Assembly: GCA_030427905.1 (NCBI GenBank)
Contig: JAUICL010000001.1
Location: 558,001 to 622,000, forward strand
Direction of reading: 5' to 3'
DNA: 64,000 nucleotides
From: Bacteroidia bacterium
GTDB taxonomy: Bacteria; Bacteroidota; Bacteroidia; Flavobacteriales_D; Cryomorphaceae
The notes under the pieces were generated by a model. That model was not told the origin of the DNA and made no database searches. It saw only the letters and a program-made list of their open reading frames with translations. Positions 9,012 through 18,185 of the stretch are shown here, piece after piece (position 1 is the first letter of the stretch; each line of letters opens with the position of its first letter). Made by a program: the position numbers and the translations under genes.

Positions 9012-10066
9012 GCCTTGGTAACCGCTTCGTTTTTATTGGCTAGCTGACCGCAAGCTGCATCTATATCTTTCCCCCTGCTTCTTCTGATATTCACAATGAT
9101 ATTCCGGTCTTCCAAATACTTGGCAAAGGCATCTACTTTCTCGGGATCAGCTTGCTGAAACTCACCATCGTCTATCGGGTTATATTCGATAATGTTGACC
9201 TTGCAGGGAATGTTTCGGCAAAAATCGGCCAACTCCTGTGCATCTTCCAGCTCGTCATTGAAATTCTTGAAAATGATGTACTCAAAGGTCACCCTCGTCT
9301 TGGTCTGTGCGTAGAAATACTTGAGCGCATCGGCGAGTGCGTCGAGCGAGTTGCTTTCGTTGATCGGCATGATCTTGTTTCGCTTCTCGTCGTTGGCAGC
9401 GTGCAGCGAAAGAGCCAGATTAAACTTCACCTCGTCGTCGCCAAGCTTCTTGATCATCTTGGCGATTCCAGCAGTAGAGATGGTAATGCGCTTTGGCGAC
9501 ATTCCCAAGCCCACATCTGCTGAAATATGCCCCGTAGAACTGAGAACGTTTTTGTAGTTGAGCAATGGTTCACCCATACCCATGTACACAATGTTCGAAA
9601 GGGGCTTTTGCTTGAGAATCTCGGCGTCTTTGTAAATCTCAGAAACTTGGTCGTATATCTCATACGGTTCCAGGTTTTTCATCAGCTTCAACCTTCCAGT
9701 AGCACAAAACTTACATGCCAGACTACAGCCTACCTGCGATGAGATACAAGCCGTCGTTCTGTTTTCTGTGGGAATCAAAACCCCTTCAACCACATGTCCT
9801 TCGTGAAGCTTAAACGCATACTTGATTGTGCCATCGCTACTGATCTGCTTATCGGCTATGGTGATGGATCTGATCTCAAACTTCTCGTCGAGCTTTTCTC
9901 TCAAACCAGTCGATAAGTTCGTCATCGCATCAAAGCTCCGTGCGCGTTTTGCCCACAGCCACTCGTAGACTTGCTTCCCGCGAAACTTCTTTTCACCCAT
10001 CGATTCGAGGGTTTCAATCAGCTCGGCTTCTGACAGTTTGCGAATGTCGATCTTCTTGGAAGTCAT
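9008..10066 (-). CDS. rlmN: 23S rRNA (A2503-C2)/tRNA methyltransferase RlmN
   Basis: Radical-SAM enzyme that methylates C2 of A2503 in 23S rRNA (and A37 of some tRNAs), tuning the peptidyl transferase centre. The 352-aa product carries the CxxxCxxC cluster motif C114-S-L-A-C118-K-F-C121, with VYMGMGEPLLNY and the SAM-binding ISTAG region following. The C-terminal catalytic cysteine sits in IDAACGQL near residue 342, and the N-terminal basic accessory domain is present. Length is normal for Bacteroidota. A TAnnTTTG element lies just before the start codon, so it probably has its own promoter. It converges with the gene at 8325-9011. Confidence 0.96.
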   Translation of the reverse strand: MTSKKIDIRKLSEAELIETLESMGEKKFRGKQVYEWLWAKRARSFDAMTNLSTGLREKLDEKFEIRSITIADKQISSDGTIKYAFKLHEGHVVEGVLIPTENRTTACISSQVGCSLACKFCATGRLKLMKNLEPYEIYDQVSEIYKDAEILKQKPLSNIVYMGMGEPLLNYKNVLSSTGHISADVGLGMSPKRITISTAGIAKMIKKLGDDEVKFNLALSLHAANDEKRNKIMPINESNSLDALADALKYFYAQTKTRVTFEYIIFKNFNDELEDAQELADFCRNIPCKVNIIEYNPIDDGEFQQADPEKVDAFAKYLEDRNIIVNIRRSRGKDIDAACGQLANKNEAVTKA

Positions 10067-10071
10067 AGGTG

Positions 10072-10079
10072 CAAAGGTA
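10072..10079 (-). promoter_or_regulatory. Promoter -7 element before rlmN
   Basis: The minus strand reads TACCTTTG, matching the Bacteroidota -7 consensus TAnnTTTG, six bases from the rlmN ATG. That would give a very short or absent leader. No TTG lies at the expected 17-23 nt upstream, so the -33 half is missing or weak. Confidence 0.4.
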
Positions 10080-10099
10080 AGAGATTCAGTTGGCTCGAA

Positions 10100-10783
10100 T
10101 TAAGCTTTCAAGGCTCCTGAGAAAAACGCTTCGGCGATGTAGAGGTCTTCTGGCGTTGTAATTTTGATATTCGTTCGGTTTCCTTGAGCGAGTATCACCT
10201 CGTGACCCATGTGTTCAACCACTGATGCGTCATCGGTAAAACCGGGTTCGAAAGGAGTTTCATAGGCTTTCTTCAGCAAGTCCAGGGCAAAACATTGGGG
10301 AGTCTGAACAGCACGGAGTTGAGATCGAAGCAAAGTTTTGCTTCCACTTCCTTCCAATTGGCGGATAGTATCGGTAACAGGTGTAACGGGAATAGCCGCT
10401 CCATGCTCCGCCGCTTTTGAAAAGCATCGCTCTATTGTCTCTCGACTAACCAACGGACGAACGGCATCGTGTACACCTACGATCGAAACATCGGAGTCTA
10501 ATGCGTCAAGGCCATTTTTTACGGAGTGAAACCGCTCGGCACCACCTTCTACCAATTGGTGTGGGACATCTATCTGGTACTCTTGGCAGATAGCCTTCCA
10601 GGTATCGAATAGCGAATGGTGAAGCACCACAACAATCTGAGCTTCGCGGTCAAAGTCGCGGAACACTTCGAGTGTATGGGCCATAATGGGCTTTCCGGCC
10701 ACGAGCATAAACTGCTTGGCCAGTGAAGAATTCATTCGCGTACCTGTACCACCAGCTACGACAACGACACCTCTACGCGACAT
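10100..10783 (-). CDS. ispD: 2-C-methyl-D-erythritol 4-phosphate cytidylyltransferase
   Basis: Third enzyme of the MEP isoprenoid pathway: transfers CMP from CTP to MEP. The 227-aa product (E. coli 236 aa) has the N-terminal nucleotide-binding loop AGGTGTRM (about residues 10-17) with the downstream Lys of KQFM. It also has the HDAVRPLVS segment near 104-112 and the late motif TDDASVVEHMG with KIT(T)PEDL. It starts one base after the queA stop, so queA-ispD are cotranscribed. With ispG at 25.3-27.3 kb it shows the non-mevalonate route. Confidence 0.95.
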   Translation of the reverse strand: MSRRGVVVVAGGTGTRMNSSLAKQFMLVAGKPIMAHTLEVFRDFDREAQIVVVLHHSLFDTWKAICQEYQIDVPHQLVEGGAERFHSVKNGLDALDSDVSIVGVHDAVRPLVSRETIERCFSKAAEHGAAIPVTPVTDTIRQLEGSGSKTLLRSQLRAVQTPQCFALDLLKKAYETPFEPGFTDDASVVEHMGHEVILAQGNRTNIKITTPEDLYIAEAFFSGALKA

Positions 10784-11833
10784 TTAGATGATGAGCATCG
10801 CATCACCATAAGCGAGGAAGCGATACTTTTCTTTGATGGCTTCTTTGTAGGCAGCCATTACGTTTTCGTACCCGCCAAAAGCAGCTACCTGCATAAGCAA
10901 TGTACTCTCAGGGCTGTGCAAGTTGGTGATCATCGCATTGGCGATTTGAAACTCGTAAGGAGGGAAGATAAACTTGTTGGTCCACCCGTCGAATGGCTTC
11001 AAAAGACCTTCTGTCGAAACAGAAGTTTCTGCGGCGCGCATGGCTGTTGTACCTACCACACACACTTTACCTTTGGCTTGCTTTGTAGCATTCACAATGT
11101 CAGCGGCTTTCTGAGAGATCATCATCTGCTCGCTGTCCATTTTGTGCTTTGTCAAATCTTCTACTTCTACCGGGCGGAAAGTCCCAAGACCAACATGAAG
11201 CGTGATATCGGCGAAGTTGATCCCCTTCAACTCGAGTCTTTTCAATAGCTCACGGCTAAAGTGAAGACCCGCTGTAGGAACCGCTACGGCACCTTCTTCT
11301 TTCGCGAAGATGGTTTGGAATCGCTCGTTGTCAAGCTCTTCTACCGGACGGTCGATGTATTTTGGGATCGGAGTCTCTCCGAGTTTAGTGATGGTATCCT
11401 TAAACTCTTCATAAGTCCCGTCAAACAAGAATCTCAGGGTTCTACCGCGAGATGTTGTATTGTCGATTACTTCAGCTACGAGCTCGTCGTTTTCGCCAAA
11501 GTATAGTTTGTTTCCGATTCGAATCTTACGCGCTGGATCTACCAAAACATCCCAGAGAAGACTCTCTCTGTTGAGTTCGCGTAGCAAGAACACCTCTATC
11601 TGCGCCCCAGTTTTTTCCTTGTTTCCATAGAGTCTAGCTGGGAAAACCTTGGTGTTGTTCATGATGAACGTGTCCTGGTCTTCGAAGTAGTCAATAACGT
11701 CCTTAAACGTTTTGTGCTCGATGGAACCATCTTGGCGATTTAGTACGAGAAGTCGGCTCTCGTCTCTGTTTTCTGCTGGGTATTGAGCGATTAGCTCAGA
11801 AGGGAGGTTGAACTTGAACTTTGAAAGTTTCAT
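10784..11833 (-). CDS. queA: S-adenosylmethionine:tRNA ribosyltransferase-isomerase
   Basis: Transfers and isomerises the ribosyl moiety of SAM onto 7-aminomethyl-7-deazaguanine in tRNA, giving epoxyqueuosine at wobble position 34. The 349-aa product (E. coli 356 aa) starts [26 protein letters not shown], typical of the family. It contains VPTAGLHFS near residue 186, [11 protein letters not shown] near 214 and [11 protein letters not shown] near 302. It heads a unit with ispD directly downstream. A TAnnTTTG element sits 36 nt before the start. In related genomes I recall queA next to truB and uppP; here a 492-nt non-coding gap with an 11-bp repeat separates them. Confidence 0.96.
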   Translation of the reverse strand: MKLSKFKFNLPSELIAQYPAENRDESRLLVLNRQDGSIEHKTFKDVIDYFEDQDTFIMNNTKVFPARLYGNKEKTGAQIEVFLLRELNRESLLWDVLVDPARKIRIGNKLYFGENDELVAEVIDNTTSRGRTLRFLFDGTYEEFKDTITKLGETPIPKYIDRPVEELDNERFQTIFAKEEGAVAVPTAGLHFSRELLKRLELKGINFADITLHVGLGTFRPVEVEDLTKHKMDSEQMMISQKAADIVNATKQAKGKVCVVGTTAMRAAETSVSTEGLLKPFDGWTNKFIFPPYEFQIANAMITNLHSPESTLLMQVAAFGGYENVMAAYKEAIKEKYRFLAYGDAMLII

Positions 11834-11868
11834 TCAGGGCGTAATTTTTAAGACAAAAAATGCGGGTG

Positions 11869-11876
11869 CAAATGTA
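11869..11876 (-). promoter_or_regulatory. Promoter -7 element before queA-ispD
   Basis: The minus strand reads TACATTTG, an exact TAnnTTTG match 36 nt upstream of the queA ATG. No TTG was found at 17-23 nt further upstream, so only the -7 half is supported. Confidence 0.45.
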
Positions 11877-12105
11877 AAGAAAAGGAATGAGAATATCTTT
11901 TGACCGTTCTGATTTCAGAACAAGGAACACCGATTGGCGATTTTAGAAGTGATCACCAAGTTAAAAACTTCGCAAATCGCAAATCGATGTTCGATATTCA
12001 ATTATCCTAAACGACGACTTCAAGGAGAGAAGCAGACCTATATCATCACCCAGCGCGGCCCATAATTTAGGTGAATCGACAGCTTTAGGCTACTCAAATC
12101 AACTC

Positions 12106-12204
12106 ACGGTCTCCAGACGGTCTAGTTACGGTCTTCGGACGGTCATAATACGGTCATAATACGGTCTGAATACGGTGAAATTGCGGTCATATTACGGTTT
12201 GACT
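12106..12204. repeat. Nine-unit repeat with exact 11-bp period (ACGGTC + 5 variable bases)
   Basis: ACGGT begins at 12106, 12117, 12128, 12139, 12150, 12161, 12172 and 12194, and GCGGT at 12183: nine units spaced exactly 11 bp. Seven of the nine continue with C as position 6 (ACGGTC or GCGGTC). Positions 7-11 vary between units, often as ATAAT or similar, except that units 4 and 5 are identical (ACGGTCATAAT). A conserved core with a drifting spacer at constant phase puts every core on nearly the same DNA face. The flanks at 12095 and 12205 do not match. Function unknown. Confidence 0.85.
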
Positions 12205-12325
12205 TCATAGAAAGAATAGAAATGAGCTGTGTGTTCCAGGGAGATACTATTTCCTTGACTTTGTCACTCAACCAAAAGCCGGTATAGCTCGAACCCAAAA
12301 TTGAAAACTACCCACTACACAGGAC

Positions 12326-13066
12326 TCAATACTCAATACCAGTATTTCCCAACCGATCAACAAACTCTAGCGGCTCAATGGCATTTTCAACGCGGTGATC
12401 GCCGATAGCTGTGCGGCGAAGGGATGAAAGGTAGGCTCCAACCCCAAGGCTTTGGCCAAAATCGTGAGCGATAGAGCGAATATAAGTCCCCTTCGAGCAG
12501 GTAATTTCAAATCCCACTTCGGGGAGATCGATCGAGGTAACCTTAAACTCAATAATCTCGATGGTTTGCTTCTTCATCTCCACTTCGATTCCCTTTCGCG
12601 CCGACTCGTAGGCGCGCTTTCCATCCACCCATTTAGCCGAAAATACGGGTGGAGTTTGGAGTTGCTCTCCCGTCATCGCTTCGGCCGTTTTCTCAATATC
12701 TTCTCTGGTTATTGCCGAATAGTCCTTTTGGTTTTCGGGTTCTGTTTCCAGATCAAAAGATGGGGTGGTAGCTCCTAGAGTGAAAGTCCCGGTATAGGTT
12801 TTCGCCTGCCCGGTGAGCTCCTGGATTTTCTTAGTGAATTTGCCCGTGCAGATCAGAAGCAAACCCGTAGCGAGTGGATCGAGCGTTCCTGCGTGGCCAA
12901 CCTTTAGCTTCTTAAATCCAAACTTCTTGCGAAGGTTGTAGCGGAGCTTTTTAACTACATCAAATGATGTCCATTCGAGTGGTTTGTCTATATACAGGAG
13001 CTGACCGTTGAGAACGTCTTCGGCGGTAAAATCTTTTGGATCCTTCATCTTAAACAAGTCCGGCAA
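12326..13066 (-). CDS. truB: tRNA pseudouridine-55 synthase TruB
   Basis: Converts U55 to pseudouridine in the T-loop of tRNAs. The 246-aa product has the start region LLYIDKPLEWTSFDVV, the catalytic aspartate D63 in GTLDPLATG, and the KxYxGxFxLGxxT strand near 113. It also has SKGTYIRSIAHDFG near residue 199. It is shorter than E. coli TruB (314 aa), lacking most of the C-terminal PUA-like domain, as is common in Bacteroidota. Its start overlaps the end of uppP by 17 bp, so it is the last gene of ftsX-DUF3098-uppP-truB. Confidence 0.96.
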   Translation of the reverse strand: MPDLFKMKDPKDFTAEDVLNGQLLYIDKPLEWTSFDVVKKLRYNLRKKFGFKKLKVGHAGTLDPLATGLLLICTGKFTKKIQELTGQAKTYTGTFTLGATTPSFDLETEPENQKDYSAITREDIEKTAEAMTGEQLQTPPVFSAKWVDGKRAYESARKGIEVEMKKQTIEIIEFKVTSIDLPEVGFEITCSKGTYIRSIAHDFGQSLGVGAYLSSLRRTAIGDHRVENAIEPLEFVDRLGNTGIEY

Positions 13067-13847
13067 TTATGGCAATCAGACCAACCGCTGCGCAGTAATA
13101 GGCGAAGTAATCGAGCTTGCTATTCTTCACAATACGAATCATCCACCGACAAGCCAAAACGCCTGCCACAAAGGCGGCAAGTACGCCAAGGCTCATGGCG
13201 AGCACGTCTATTTTCAGCTCATCTCCATGCTCGAGGTATTCTTTTCCTTCGAGTAGCATGGCTCCGATAATGACTGGAAGAACCATTAAGAATGAAAAAC
13301 GCGCGGCACGCTCACGACTTACACCAGTCAGAAGTGCAACTGATATGGTAGACCCAGACCGAGAAACTCCTGGTAGGACTGCTACCGCTTGAGCTATCCC
13401 AACGATGAGTGCTCGCTTGAAGGTCAACTTTCCATCATGCTCTTTGATACGCGTGGTGGCGTAGAGCAAAATGGCCGTAAAAATGAGCGAACATCCAACG
13501 AGAACGATCTGCCCATCGAAAAGGGCTTCGATTTCATCTTTCAGCAGAACTCCAACAAAGAAAACGGGTATCATGCTGACTACGATCAAGCTAGAAAACT
13601 TGGTGGCTTCATTCCACTTGAATTCCAAGAGACCTTTGAAGATTTCGACAATTTCCTTGCGAAAGACCACTATGGTGCTGAGGGCAGTAGCTCCGTGGAG
13701 CAGGAGTGTAAATAGCAGGCTTTCTTCTCCAGCCAGCGATTTTCCAAAGAGTACTTTGGCGATTTCGAGATGGCCACTGCTACTAACGGGCAAAAACTCG
13801 GTGAGTCCCTGGATGATTCCTAAGACAATGGCTTCAATAATTCCCAT
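13050..13847 (-). CDS. uppP: Undecaprenyl-diphosphatase UppP (BacA family)
   Basis: Integral membrane phosphatase that recycles undecaprenyl diphosphate to the monophosphate lipid carrier for peptidoglycan and other envelope polymers; overproduction gives bacitracin resistance in the family. The 265-aa product carries both signature motifs: GLTEFLPVSSSGHLE (about 14-28) and PGVSRSGSTIS (about 158-168). About seven to eight membrane segments are visible. Length matches the family (E. coli 273 aa). It overlaps truB by 17 bp and follows DUF3098 by 15 nt. Confidence 0.96.
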   Translation of the reverse strand: MGIIEAIVLGIIQGLTEFLPVSSSGHLEIAKVLFGKSLAGEESLLFTLLLHGATALSTIVVFRKEIVEIFKGLLEFKWNEATKFSSLIVVSMIPVFFVGVLLKDEIEALFDGQIVLVGCSLIFTAILLYATTRIKEHDGKLTFKRALIVGIAQAVAVLPGVSRSGSTISVALLTGVSRERAARFSFLMVLPVIIGAMLLEGKEYLEHGDELKIDVLAMSLGVLAAFVAGVLACRWMIRIVKNSKLDYFAYYCAAVGLIAIIAGLV

Positions 13848-13862
13848 GGAGCGCGAAGCGGT

Positions 13863-14120
13863 TTACTTCTTCTTTTTCAGAATGGCGTAGAAAATCACTG
13901 CGTATCCAGCCAACACCGTGATGGGTGCCAGGGTAATTCTCCTAAAGCTGAAAACTTCTTCGTTGAAGACGTTGGGGTCTTCGCTTCCACCACCGATCAT
14001 CAGTAGAAATCCGACTACGACAACACCAATACCAATTAGCATCAACTTGTAGTTGTGGCTCTGTAGGGCAAAGACTTGCTCGGTGTTTTGCTCTGGGCTG
14101 TGTTCCTTTTGAGTGGACAT
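13863..14120 (-). CDS. DUF3098 small membrane protein
   Basis: 85 aa with a polar N-terminus and two predicted membrane helices (about 27-45 and 63-80), ending in a Lys-rich tail. The motif GIGVVVVGFLLMIGGGSEDPNVFNEEVFSFRRIT is abbreviated here as GGGSEDP then FNEEVFSFRRIT, which is typical of DUF3098 proteins. The family is found in Bacteroidota, usually between ftsX and uppP as here. Function is unknown; the context suggests an envelope or division role. Spacing is 9 nt from ftsX and 15 nt to uppP. Confidence 0.88.
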   Translation of the reverse strand: MSTQKEHSPEQNTEQVFALQSHNYKLMLIGIGVVVVGFLLMIGGGSEDPNVFNEEVFSFRRITLAPITVLAGYAVIFYAILKKKK

Positions 14121-14129
14121 AATGGGCGG

Positions 14130-15005
14130 TTAATAAATTTTATTCGGATCGGCCCTAAGGTACCGTCTTACTGCAAATAACGTAGAAAAACCTGAAATAA
14201 TCACCCCCAAGAGCGAAACGAGCCCAAAGAGTTTAACAAACATTATCAGGTCATTAAACTCAAAAAAGTCTGGAATTTCCTGGCGTACAGTATAAAGAAT
14301 ACCCAAAATTAGCAGGATGGCGATAAAGCTGGCGAGCAGTCCTTGCATGATTCCTGTCATGATAAATGGGCGCTGTATAAAGCCCGAGGTAGCCCCAACC
14401 AACTGCATGGTTTTAATGATAAATCGCTTGGAGTAAATGGTTAGCCTGATGGTGTTATTGATCAAAGCAATGGCTACCAGCAGAAGCAACGCACTAAACC
14501 CGAGGAGCACCACCCCAATTTTATTGACGTTTTCATTTATCTGGCGCACCAGATTTGGGCTGTAGGCCACTTCTGAGACTTGTGATCGGTCTTCCAAATT
14601 GGCAGCGATTTGCTCAAGGCTATCGGGGTGAGTATAGGCCGGAGCGATTCTTAAGTCGATCGATGCTTCGAGCGGATTGAAGCCCAAAAAATCAACAAAA
14701 TCTTCACCTAAATCTTCAGAGAGTTGCTTGGCACTTTCTTCTTTGCTCACAAAGTTTGTGCTCAAGGTGAAAGGCTCGGCATCTATTTCCTTTCGCAAAC
14801 GCTGTAGATCGGCATCTTTCAGGTCGGCTTTTAAGAAGACTTGTACATGGATGTTTTCCATCACATACCGCGAAAGTTTTTGGGCGTTGAGCACCAAAAC
14901 ACTAAAGATTCCGAGCATAAACAGCACCAAGGCCATCCCGATTACGGTAGTGATAGCGCTCGACCGCGCCCGCTTCTTTGCGTACTTTTCTGGATTTGCC
15001 GCCAT
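14130..15005 (-). CDS. ftsX: Cell-division protein FtsX (permease-like)
   Basis: 291-aa membrane protein with the FtsX layout: a cytoplasmic N-terminus, TM1 near 20-42, an extracytoplasmic domain (about 45-165), then three TM helices near 168-192, 215-240 and 258-282. FtsX with the ATPase FtsE transmits signals across the membrane to activate peptidoglycan hydrolases during division. FtsE is not in this window. The M23 lipoprotein at 19 kb could be a hydrolase of the activated kind, but this is inference. It is the first gene of ftsX-DUF3098-uppP-truB, divergent from leuS. Confidence 0.9.
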   Translation of the reverse strand: MAANPEKYAKKRARSSAITTVIGMALVLFMLGIFSVLVLNAQKLSRYVMENIHVQVFLKADLKDADLQRLRKEIDAEPFTLSTNFVSKEESAKQLSEDLGEDFVDFLGFNPLEASIDLRIAPAYTHPDSLEQIAANLEDRSQVSEVAYSPNLVRQINENVNKIGVVLLGFSALLLLVAIALINNTIRLTIYSKRFIIKTMQLVGATSGFIQRPFIMTGIMQGLLASFIAILLILGILYTVRQEIPDFFEFNDLIMFVKLFGLVSLLGVIISGFSTLFAVRRYLRADPNKIY

Positions 15006-15077
15006 AAGGAGGTGCTAAAGTAGAAATATTTCACGATCAGAAATCCCTATTTTTCTTTGATTTCAACAGATCAATTC

Positions 15078-15111
15078 TTGATTAAATACCCCAATGAAAT
15101 CAATAACTTTG
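15078..15111 (+). promoter_or_regulatory. Promoter of leuS
   Basis: TTG at 15078-15080 and TAACTTTG at 15104-15111, separated by 23 nt, fit TTG-N17-23-TAnnTTTG. The -7 element ends 18 nt before the leuS ATG, giving a leader of about a dozen bases. Confidence 0.6.
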
Positions 15112-15129
15112 GCCCCCAAATAACCCAAG

Positions 15130-18129
15130 ATGAATTACGATTTTAAATCCATCGAAGCCAAGTGGCAAAAAAACTGGCAAGAGAATAAGACTTACCAGGT
15201 AACAGAAGACCCATCGAAGGAAAAGTTCTACGTGCTCGACATGTTTCCTTACCCATCAGGTGCCGGCCTACACGTGGGGCACCCTCTGGGCTACATCGCT
15301 TCGGATGTGATAGCGCGTTACAAAAAGCATCAGGGTTATAATGTGCTTCACCCCATGGGATACGACTCTTTCGGATTGCCGGCCGAGCAGTACGCCATCC
15401 AAACGGGGCAGCACCCAGCCATCACGACTGAAAACAACATCAATAGATACCGCGGGCAGCTTGAGCGCATTGGTTTCAACTACGACTGGTCGCGCGAAGT
15501 GCGCACTTCCGATCCGAGCTATTACCGCTGGACTCAGTGGATATTCAAAGAGATCTACAAGAGTTGGTATAACAAAGACACCGACAAGGCTGAGCCAATT
15601 CAAACGCTCATAGCCAAGTTTGAAGAGAACGGTACATACGGGGTCAATGCGGCCGTAGAAGAAGACTGGTACAAAGAGTTAAAAGAAGAGGGCTATCCGT
15701 TTGGACAACATTTTGCTGGAGACTTTACCGCTACCGATTGGGGTGTTCTCAATGATGACCAAAAAAGCGAAGTGCTGAGCCATTTTAGACTGGCTTTTAT
15801 CTCAGATACTTGGGTGAACTGGTGTGCTGCACTAGGAACCGTTTTGGCCAACGACGAGATTAAAGATGGATTGAGCGAGCGCGGTGGACATCCCGTTGAG
15901 CAGCGCCTGATGAAGCAGTGGAGTCTGCGCATTTCGGCCTATGCCGATCGTTTGCTCTCTGACCTAGACCAATTGGACTGGAGCGATTCCATCAAGGAAA
16001 TACAACGCAACTGGATTGGAAAATCTCAGGGAGCTTCTGTAAGCTTTCAATTAGTTGGGTCGGCTGAAAAAATTGATGTTTTCACCACCCGTCCCGATAC
16101 CATTTTTGGGGTGAGCTTTATGGTGATTGCGCCAGAACACAGCTTGGTAGACAAGATTACAACACCAGATCGGAAGGAGGCTATTGACATCTATGTCAAA
16201 CACGCCAAGTCGCGGTCTGAGAGAGATAGACAAAGTGATGTGAAGCACGTTACCGGTGAGTTTACGGGAGCCTATGCCATCCACCCATTCACCGGAGAAG
16301 AGATTCCCGTGTGGATCGCCGACTACGTATTAGCTGGCTATGGTACCGGGGCCATCATGGCTGTTCCCGCTGGAGATCAGCGCGATTTGGACTTTGCCAA
16401 GCACTTTGAGATCAAAGTCCCACAGATTTTTAATGGTGTCGAGATCGAAGATGAAGCTTTTGCTGAAAAGACAGCTACCCTTCAGAACTCGGACTTTCTC
16501 GATGGATTGACTTATGCAGAAGCGGTGCCAAAGATCATCACAGAGATGGAGGCCAAAGGAATTGGAACGGGTAAGACCAACTACCGCCTACGCGATGCGA
16601 TCTTTTCGCGTCAGCGCTACTGGGGTGAACCATTTCCAGTGTTCTACAAAGACGGAAAGCCGGGCTTGGTCGAAGATGAAAAGCTACCGGTCACGCTTCC
16701 AAAAGTTGACAAATACCTGCCAACCGAATCGGGTGAGCCGCCATTGGCGCGATCAAAAGCCGAAGACTGGAATGTATTTGAAGGCGATGAGATGGAATAC
16801 AACACCATGCCCGGTTGGGCCGGGTCTTCTTGGTACTTTATCCGGTACATGGATCCGAAGAATGCTGAAGCAATTGCATCTCCAGAGAAACTAAAATACT
16901 GGGGCGCAGTAGATCTCTACATGGGTGGTGCCGAGCACGCAACAGGGCACTTGCTCTACGCACGTTTCTGGACCAAAATACTTTTTGATTTGGGTCACAT
17001 TCCTTTCAATGAGCCATTCAAGAAAATGGTGAACCAGGGAATGATATTGGGGAGATCGAGTCTCGTGTATCGATTAGAGCTGAGTAGCTACTTTATCCCA
17101 GAAGTGGATCCAGGCCAGCTTCCTTCACCGAGAAAATTCCCAGAGATATTTGTAACCAAAGAGATCTTCGACGATTGGGAAGACAACCAAAAATTGAACA
17201 AGCACGCTTTTGAAGTAGATCACAAGCTCAATACCCTACTTCAAGAATTGATGGGTAAAGATCACGGAATGGATCTATCGAACGTTCAGTGGGAATACGA
17301 TTTTACGACGCTTCACGTGGATGTGAATATTGTACACAACGATGAGCTTGATCTCGATGCTTTCAGAAAATGGCGGAGAGATTATGCCGATGCCGTTTTT
17401 GTACTCAACCCACAAGACAAGTATGTCTGTGGTCACGAAGTGGAGAAAATGTCGAAGCGATGGTACAATGTGGTGACGCCAGATGACCTTTGCGAACAGT
17501 ATGGTGCCGACACCTTGCGACTCTATGAGATGTTCCTAGGTCCTGTGGAGCAGTCAAAACCTTGGGATACGCAGGGAATTAGCGGGGTGCACAATTTCCT
17601 ACGCAAGTTTTGGAGACTCTTCCACGATAGTGATGGAAACTTCAATGTGAGTAAAGAAGCCCCATCTAAAGCCGAGTTAAAAATTCTTCACAAGACCATT
17701 AAGAAGGTCACTGAAGAATTAGATCGACTCTCGTGGAATACGGTGGTGAGCACCATGATGATTGCGGTGAATGAGCTACAGGCTGAGAAATCAAACAATG
17801 CGGAAGTCTTGTCAAAGCTCCTCGTTTTGATTTCTCCTTACGCTCCACACTTTGCGGAAGAACTGTGGGAGAAATTAGGCAACACGGGAACAATTACCGC
17901 CGAACCTTGGCCTGCCTTCGACGAAAAGCACATGGTTGATGATTCGGTTTCGTATCCTGTTTCATTCAATGGAAAAATGCGTTTCAAAATCGATTTGCCT
18001 ACTGGTATGTCGAAAGAAGACATCGAAGCGGCCGTTTTGGCAGCTGAAGAAGCGCAGAAGTACTTAGATGGTGGTGCACCAAAGAAAGTAATCGTTGTAC
18101 CTGGACGTATTGTAAACATTGTGATTTAG
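15130..18129 (+). CDS. leuS: Leucyl-tRNA synthetase
   Basis: Class I synthetase that charges tRNA-Leu. The 999-aa product has the HIGH-type motif HVGH (48-51) within PYPSGAGLHVGHP and the KMSKR loop at 773-777. An editing (CP1) domain lies between, with TRPDTIFG near residue 318 and a GTGAIM(A)VP segment near 402. An anticodon-binding domain follows, with a C-terminal tRNA-binding end. It is longer than E. coli LeuS (860 aa) because of insertions after the first catalytic half and before KMSKR (about 645-760), a pattern common in Bacteroidota. It is divergent from ftsX and has a good promoter. Confidence 0.97.
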   Translation: MNYDFKSIEAKWQKNWQENKTYQVTEDPSKEKFYVLDMFPYPSGAGLHVGHPLGYIASDVIARYKKHQGYNVLHPMGYDSFGLPAEQYAIQTGQHPAITTENNINRYRGQLERIGFNYDWSREVRTSDPSYYRWTQWIFKEIYKSWYNKDTDKAEPIQTLIAKFEENGTYGVNAAVEEDWYKELKEEGYPFGQHFAGDFTATDWGVLNDDQKSEVLSHFRLAFISDTWVNWCAALGTVLANDEIKDGLSERGGHPVEQRLMKQWSLRISAYADRLLSDLDQLDWSDSIKEIQRNWIGKSQGASVSFQLVGSAEKIDVFTTRPDTIFGVSFMVIAPEHSLVDKITTPDRKEAIDIYVKHAKSRSERDRQSDVKHVTGEFTGAYAIHPFTGEEIPVWIADYVLAGYGTGAIMAVPAGDQRDLDFAKHFEIKVPQIFNGVEIEDEAFAEKTATLQNSDFLDGLTYAEAVPKIITEMEAKGIGTGKTNYRLRDAIFSRQRYWGEPFPVFYKDGKPGLVEDEKLPVTLPKVDKYLPTESGEPPLARSKAEDWNVFEGDEMEYNTMPGWAGSSWYFIRYMDPKNAEAIASPEKLKYWGAVDLYMGGAEHATGHLLYARFWTKILFDLGHIPFNEPFKKMVNQGMILGRSSLVYRLELSSYFIPEVDPGQLPSPRKFPEIFVTKEIFDDWEDNQKLNKHAFEVDHKLNTLLQELMGKDHGMDLSNVQWEYDFTTLHVDVNIVHNDELDLDAFRKWRRDYADAVFVLNPQDKYVCGHEVEKMSKRWYNVVTPDDLCEQYGADTLRLYEMFLGPVEQSKPWDTQGISGVHNFLRKFWRLFHDSDGNFNVSKEAPSKAELKILHKTIKKVTEELDRLSWNTVVSTMMIAVNELQAEKSNNAEVLSKLLVLISPYAPHFAEELWEKLGNTGTITAEPWPAFDEKHMVDDSVSYPVSFNGKMRFKIDLPTGMSKEDIEAAVLAAEEAQKYLDGGAPKKVIVVPGRIVNIVI

Positions 18130-18185
18130 TACATCTCGCGCAGAGAATCCTTAAATTTGGAATAGTTCTTGAACTTGCACTGAAC

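Larger units (their letters stand above)
11834..12325. other. 492-nt gene-free interval between queA and truB
   Basis: No convincing gene on either strand. It holds the queA -7 element near its left end and the nine-unit 11-bp-period repeat at 12106-12204. The remainder (11877-12105 and 12205-12325) shows short frames interrupted by stops and nothing recognisable. It interrupts an otherwise compact block of minus-strand housekeeping genes. Confidence 0.7.

Noticed and set aside
12036-12064. Short reading EKQTYIITQRGP then stop in the queA-truB gap, like the end of a Phd/YefM-type antitoxin
   Set aside because: Only a dozen residues match, the frame upstream is not antitoxin-like, and no toxin gene is adjacent. 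It could be chance.
12106-12204. CRISPR array
   Set aside because: Units are 11 bp with only six conserved bases; there are no unique 30-bp spacers and no cas genes.
15130-18129. LeuS much longer than the E. coli enzyme, possibly a fusion
   Set aside because: The extra length is spread over two insertions within the expected domain order, as in other Bacteroidota LeuS.
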